In this document: positions 58,701 through 64,000 of the stretch, piece after piece
Layout of the letters: every line of letters starts with the position of its first letter
How positions within the stretch are numbered: position 1 is the first letter of the stretch
DNA from: Hansfordia pulvinata
Lineage: Eukaryota; Ascomycota; Sordariomycetes; Xylariales
Direction: 5' to 3'
Length of the DNA: 64,000 nucleotides
Assembly (NCBI GenBank): GCA_006538405.1
Contig: BJKQ01000001.1
Coordinates: forward strand, 1,488,001-1,552,000
Program-made: the position numbers and the translations under genes
Notes under the pieces: generated by a model
Told to the model about the DNA's origin: nothing
The model's input: only the letters and a program-made list of their open reading frames with translations
Database searches by the model: none

Positions 58701-60288
58701 AGCCACCATGTGGTCAGACCGTCAGACGCCGAGCTTCCCACGCGAGCGTATGTATGCGTGCGTGTGAGCAGCGCAGCCGAGCGAGCGGGATGCCATCCCT
58801 GACCCCTGTCCTGTCCTGTCCTGTATCCACGAGTACGAATACAAGTCTCGTACCTCTTCCCCCTGTTCGTGACACACACGCAGACCAGACCTGCGCACGC
58901 ACGCCCTTCTGATGACTGGACTGGACGGATAGATGCAAAGCAACACGCCCGGGCCCCCTTTGGTGCTTTGCTCGCGACTTGAGAAGAAGAGGGGGAGAGA
59001 GAGGACAGACTGAAGAAGAAGTAGTAGTAGTGGAAACCCAAGAAATTGAAGGGAAAAAAGAAAAGAGGAAGAAGAAAAAAAAGAGAAAACGAGGAAATTC
59101 GCAGCCGCTCCAGCCGGTTGGGCCACTATTTCCCCCGTTCGGCTGGTTCTTCATGATGATTCCCGGCGCCCGTCGTTGGCATACGAGTACGCCAGCCAAG
59201 CCAAGGCTTTCTTTCCTTTTCCTCCCCTTCTTTTTTTCAAGGGGGGTATTCCGACGCGGCAATGGCGTGTCAGTCGCAGGAGACTCTCCACGTGTTCTCC
59301 GTTCCCCAACGGCCTTTCATCGCTTTTTTTTTTTCTGATGCCACGCTATGCCACGCGAACGCCACTGCCGTTAAGGGACTGCCACTGCCACCACCTTTTC
59401 TTTACTCGTACGAGTATGGTTTTATTGGTCGACCTGCTTATTCCGGGCTGTATACGGGACCCTTTACATCCATCCATCCATCCATCCATCCTCCTCCCGT
59501 TGCAACCGCCCTTGACAACAATCTGGGAGGGAGAGCCTCGCAAACAAGAGCACAGTGCACCAACGTACCCCCTTACAGCAAACGCACAAACTGTGCGAGC
59601 GAGCTACGAGTACTCCCCCCCGTTCGATCGTGGTGGACTCGCTTACGGGTATTACTCGTACAGGTAACGATTAACTCAAGAGTACGAGGTAGCTAATCGA
59701 GAGATGGGGGATGGCGGGGGTCAGGGGTCAGGGGGGGTTTCCCTCTCTCGCGTCAGACAAGCTTAAAAAAAAAAGGTTTCCATTATCACCTTGGCAAGCA
59801 GGCAGGTAGGCAGACAGGCAGACAAGAGCGCAATGTATTCCCTCAGGCGCCTTCTGCTCCACAGGTAGTTAATCAACAACGACCTGTGTCAGCCCAGATC
59901 TGTAATAATAACAAGAAGGAGAGGGGGGGGGGGTTGTGACGGGGGCCCCTCGCGCCCTTGGCAGTCCCGTTCCCACCTCACATTCTGCTCCCGATGACAG
60001 GTCTGCCCCCAGAGTGAGTGGGCCGCTTATACCCGTTCTCGCGCCATCCTCTCGCGCGAGAGTGGCAGATCGACCAGAGGGATTCTATTCTCTCTCCATT
60101 TGTGTTCTCGTCTTTTCCCATTCCGGGCCTGTCATCCCCATTCCTCTGCGGAGTATTCTCAGGGCATCATTCGAGCAGCACCCCCCGGACAATGTACGAG
60201 TAGACCCGTGGTATACGAGTACTCGTTGCGAGCAGCCCTACGCATTCTCATCTCATCTCATCTCATCTCGTGCGTAGTAAGCATTCAG

Positions 60289-60327
<39 letters not shown>
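60289..60327. repeat. ATA trinucleotide repeat
   Basis: A perfect run of about 13 ATA units in the third desert. Confidence 0.9.
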
Positions 60328-60329
<2 letters not shown>

Positions 60330-62029
60330 TGGGAGGACCGAAGAGGGACCCGAGCGTTCGTTGGCGAGAGAGAGAGAAAAACAGAATGGCCGATCTCTTC
60401 CCACCGGCCCCGGTAATACTACTCGTACGAGTTCGCTGCCACGAGGGGGCGCGGCTGGCCGAGATGACGAGTCGGATTCTGGGGGTGTGGGGAGGGGGTT
60501 CGGCTGCACACCTGCATACGAGTTCTCGTACTACGCGTAGCCGAGTTGCTGCTGCTGTTTCGAGATGGGGCTCTCGTTTCTTCTGCTCGCATTCTTCAAC
60601 CCACTTTCATCTCGTAGACGTACGTACCTATCCTTTCATCCCTCTACCGAGACTGCCCACTGGCCTGGACGACGACAGCAGCAGCAGAAGCAGCAGAAGC
60701 AGAAGCACGAGGACTCGTAGGATGCCGGGGCCCTGCAAGCCTGAAAACGGCTTACCGGGGAGGCTGGAGAAGCCGGGGGGATCCCCCCCTTCTCGTGCCC
60801 TGTCATCGGGGATTGTTCGAGTTCAGCCACTATGACCGAGCACTACTACGAGTACCTACCTACCTACCTCTCGCCACGACCACACCGCAACCAGTGCTGA
60901 TGGAGAGTACCTATAAGTATGCTTCGTAGTGAAGCACTGCAGGAGCGCGCACCCAGCCTTCTGTCGGCCGTAAAAGGGGAAGAGGAGGAACCAACGGCCA
61001 TAGAACCTCCTGTAAGAAAAAAAAAAAAAAAAAAAAACAGGTCAACAAGGGTCCGTCCACTATTATCTCTCTCTCCACACACACATACATACATACATAC
61101 CCCGGCCGGAATCCAAGCGGGCAGATACGAATACCCACCCCTCGTACCAGATCAGACCCAAAGGCCGCTCGCTCGCTCGCCCGCTGGCCTGCGCCGCCAT
61201 GAATGAAATAGTACGAGTACTGTACTCGAAAGGCCGCCTGGGCCCCGAAGGAAAGGAGCCGAAAGCCTGCCCGCCCGCCCGCCCCTTGCTTGATGCCGAT
61301 TGATCCGCAAGAAAGGCCTGCCACTGAAAGAAAAGAACCTGCCCCTTGATGGGCCAGCCATTCGTTCGTTACCAAAACCCGCCCGCCGTCTGTTCGTCGG
61401 TCGTCGCCGCCGCCGCTGATGGAGATTCCGATCTGGCATGTCGGGTTCTGTCCGCGAGAGCCCCACCCGCCTGCCCGCCTGCCCGCCTGCCCGCCTGCCC
61501 GCTCGCCCTGCTGATAAACCCCATCCACGGGGAGTAGTCGTTTGTCGTTTAGTCGTTGTTCAGTCGCCGGGCGGTCGCCTGCCCGTGAGTGCGGGTGTGA
61601 ATGAGTGCGTCGAGAGAGTCGCCGTTGGAGAGAGAGAGAGAGGCACAGAGGATCGATAGCATAGCATTGGCTCTTGGAGACCGCCTCGCGCGCGCGCGCC
61701 TCGGTGGTCCAGAGTAAGCAGTGATAGTCCCATCTAGTCAGCATGTTGGTCCCCGTAGTAAGTCGTTGATGCGGCCAATATTCCACATGTCAAGGAATCC
61801 TTCGGCGGGACGCCTTCCCTTGGTGCCTTGGCCGCCGCCTTCTCCCCTCATCGCTCTCTCTCTCTCTTCTCCAAAAGGGCGCTTGTCCCTTTTCCCGCCA
61901 CGATCAACCGCACCCGCCCACACCCGTCCCCCGTAACCGAGCTAGAACCCGTCGTGGCGGCCTTCCACGAGCTGTCTGACAGCTCCGGGGCGACAGTTCA
62001 GCTGGAGCTCCGCCTCCGCCTCGGGACCA

Positions 62030-62056
62030 GGTAGGTAAGGTAGGTAGGTAGGTACG
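62030..62056. repeat. AGGT tetranucleotide tandem
   Basis: Five or more AGGT units, answered by ACCT units near 62290-62340, so the two tracts could pair in single-stranded DNA or RNA. Confidence 0.75.
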
Positions 62057-62781
62057 TTCGTTTTCGTGCTCCGTCAGATCCGGGTCTGGAGGCAGACAAC
62101 CCTGATGGTGTGAGGTGGTAGGTACGAGTACACGACCCCGTGGCCCAGAACCAGGTGGTGGTCTGCCATGTCACTCTACATTGCACCATTCACTAGGTAC
62201 CTAGGTGAGTACCTTACCTCGTCGTCTCACCCATGGCTTCAGCTCCAGCTTCAGCTTCAGCTTCAGCTCCGGCTTTTAGCTACATGAACCTACGCGTACC
62301 TCCTTACCACCTACCACCTACCACCTACCTAAGGTAGGTACGTACCCGACCTCGTGGGCTCGGTGCTCCGTACCGGGGCGCTAATGCACGCCGGCGCGGG
62401 TTTAAGCAGATAGCCGAACGCACGCAGACGACCAAACGTCGGCGGGAGGCACCTAGGCTAGATACCTACGTAACCACGTACCTAATGAAAGGTACGGATA
62501 GGCACCTACAACCACCGTGGGCCGCCGGCCAAACGGCGCCCGGCGATAGACGGAGCTTCCGTAATCACAAGTCCGCTCGCTCGAGAGGCGCCCAGCAACA
62601 ACGACGACGACGACGACGACGACGCCCGTGATGACACATCGTACCTATAGGTAGTGATGCAAATAACCTAATAAATAGCAAGACACAACCCCGCGCAAGT
62701 CAGCAAACAGACACGGTCGGTACAGAGACAGAACATTTCATCAGTGGTACATACCTCACGAAAATACAAGACCAACATATC

Positions 62782-62930
62782 ATGCATCTGATCCTGACAG
62801 GCGCGACGGGCCTCGTCGGCTCGGCCGTGCTCGACGCCATGCTCAAGAACCCGCGCGTCACCAAAATCTCCATCCTCAGCCGACGCCCCGTCCCCATGAT
62901 CGAAGACGCCGCCGCCGTCAAGACGGACGC

Positions 62931-63010
<80 letters not shown>

Positions 63011-63912
63011 AGAAGCCCGTCGTCCAGGTCATCATCCACCGCGACTTCGCCCACTACGACCCCGAGGTCCTGTCCCAGCTGCGCGGCGCCCAGGGCTGCG
63101 TCTGGGCCCTCGGCGTCAGCCAGAGCCAGGTCGGCAAGGACGACTACGTCCGCATCACCCGCGACTACGCCCTCGCCGCCGCCGAGGCCTTCTCCCGCGA
63201 GCTGGCCAACCACAACAGCAACAACAACAACCCCGCCGACTCTTCTCCCGCCGGTGCTGGTGCCGGTGCTGCCGCTGCCGCTGCCGTTACTTCCTCTTCC
63301 ACTTCTTCTTCTTCCTCCGCTGCCCAACAGCAACAACAGCGCCCCCGGCCGTTCAACTTTGTCTACGTCTCGGGCGAGGGCGCCACCACGGAGCCGGGCC
63401 GCTTCACCAGCCTCTTCGCGCGGGTCAAGGGCGAGGCCGAGACCGGGCTCGCCTCGCTGGTGGCGGCGTCCTCGTCCGCGTCCGCGTCAACAGCAGCAGC
63501 AGCAACAACAGCCCCGCGATCCGACAACGACGACAAGAAGAACATTTCCCCCCCTCCCCCTCCCTTCCGCGCCCTCTCCCTCCGCCTGGGCCTCCCCGAC
63601 GCCGCCGACCACCCGGCCATCCTCCCCTACGTGCCCGCCCCGCCCCTGCTGCTGCGCGCCGCTTTCCCGCTGTTCAGGGCCTACGTCGCCTGCCTCGCCC
63701 CGGGCCTGGCCGCGCCCACCCGGCCGCTGGGCGAGTTCCTCACCGAGATGGCCATGGACATGACCGGCGGCGGTGGCGGCGGCGTCGATGGTGGTGGTGA
63801 TGGTGATCGACTGGCCCCGACCGCCGCCGGCGACTTGCGCAGGATTGGAGACTTTGCCATCCTCCAGAACAAGGCCTTTCGCCGCCTGCAGGGCCTCGAC
63901 CCCGCGAGTTGA
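62782..63912 (+). CDS. Rossmann-fold TIP30/HTATIP2-like oxidoreductase with polyQ and other low-complexity inserts
   Basis: A single exon encodes 376 residues. It opens MHLILTGATGLVGSAVLDAM, the Gly-x-x-Gly-x-x-Gly dinucleotide-binding loop of atypical SDRs, followed by ISILSRRP (the basic residues suggest NADP(H)). GCVWALGVSQSQ, DYVRITRDYALAAA, FNFVYVSGEGATTEPGRF and the RVKGEAETGL block with a Lys match fungal TIP30/HTATIP2-type proteins; a classical Tyr-x-x-x-Lys is not obvious. The core is interrupted by a 25-Gln run (62932-63006), an Asn/Ala/Ser/Gln-rich insert around residues 138-190 and an Ala/Ser/Asp/Pro insert around 230-270, each at a place where family members have short loops. A Gly/Asp run sits near the C terminus. 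The enzyme probably acts as a cytosolic redox or regulatory protein; the substrate is unknown. The frame is intact. Confidence 0.85.
62932..63006 (+). repeat. CAG trinucleotide repeat (25 units) coding polyglutamine
   Basis: A pure CAG tract, without CAA interruptions, lies in the coding sequence of the TIP30-like gene. Pure tracts are prone to length change. Confidence 0.97.
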
Positions 63913-64000
63913 CTATAGAGAATATAAAAAGACTTTGTGGTTGGTGGGGGGAAGGAGGGGCGCGCAGGGGGGCCGTCAACTGGGCCCGCTTACTCTATAG
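63913..64000. other. 3' flank of the TIP30-like gene
   Basis: The window ends 88 bases after the stop codon. An ATATAAAA word at about 63921-63928 lies in this flank; nothing else is seen. Confidence 0.5.

Larger units (their letters stand above)
58701..62781. other. Gene desert rich in TACGAGTA/TACTCGTA words and simple repeats
   Basis: No gene is supported. The palindrome-related word TACGAGTA or TACTCGTA occurs repeatedly (near 58834, 59179, 59404, 59602, 59651, 60212, 60417, 60517, 60843, 61210 and 62119). Several are perfect or near-perfect inverted repeats such as tactcgtacgagta at 59404. A TAA repeat lies at 60289-60327, an A23 run at 61017-61039 and AGGT/ACCT tandems at 62030-62056 and 62290-62345. 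Short artificial open frames arise from these repeats. The promoter of the TIP30-like gene must lie at the right end. Confidence 0.5.

Overview
This window is nuclear DNA of a filamentous ascomycete (Pezizomycotina, most likely Sordariomycetes). The basis is the short spliceosomal introns (about 55-160 bp, GTAAGT-type donors, CTGAC/CTAAC branch points, CAG/TAG acceptors), the GC-rich coding regions, and fungus-typical families: a DUF3445 protein, an M43 secreted protease, GT31 and GT90 glycosyltransferases, a Git3/Gpr1-like receptor, a rhodopsin-domain membrane protein and MYND-finger proteins. No operons, CRISPR arrays, rRNA or convincing tRNA genes are visible.

Layout. 1-7 kb: 3' end of a short-chain dehydrogenase, a five-exon DUF3445 (heme-dependent N-demethylase-like) gene, a secreted M43 metalloprotease and an unrecognised acidic/basic protein. 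7-15 kb: a gene desert. 15-17 kb: a GT31-like transferase with a long polyproline stem. 19-20 kb: a small secreted-protein gene with an in-frame TAG. 21.6-25 kb: a GT90 (CAP10-like) transferase. 25.6-32.5 kb: a housekeeping block with CCT2 (minus), eIF3b (plus) and a Dabb-domain protein (minus). 32.9-40.5 kb: a tandem array of four same-strand MYND zinc-finger paralogs, three apparently functional and one decayed. 40.5-48.3 kb: a second desert. 48.3-50.6 kb: a TBC-domain protein. 51.5-54.5 kb: relics of a cytochrome P450 (minus) and a rhodopsin-domain membrane protein (plus). 55.5-57.5 kb: a fungal GPCR. 57.5-62.8 kb: a third desert, rich in a TACGAGTA/TACTCGTA word. 62.8-63.9 kb: a Rossmann-fold TIP30-like protein carrying a 25-glutamine insert.

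Two overall observations stand out. First, at least eleven single-base losses break the reading frames of otherwise well-conserved genes (CCT2 x2, eIF3b x2, GT90 x2, MYND-1 x2, GPCR x3). Restoring one base at each site makes every exon length and splice phase agree, and several sites lie in short G/C runs. This points to consensus-sequence errors, not pseudogenization. Second, the MYND array looks like a lineage-specific expansion. The four copies share an intron at the same place in the protein, two share a core promoter and leader, and the C-terminal domain has a conserved His...(W/Y)-h-h-Asp signature that could be a papain/transglutaminase-like fold (inference).

Apart from the MYND array there is no clear functional clustering. 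The P450, rhodopsin-domain and GPCR neighbours do not form a recognisable biosynthetic cluster.
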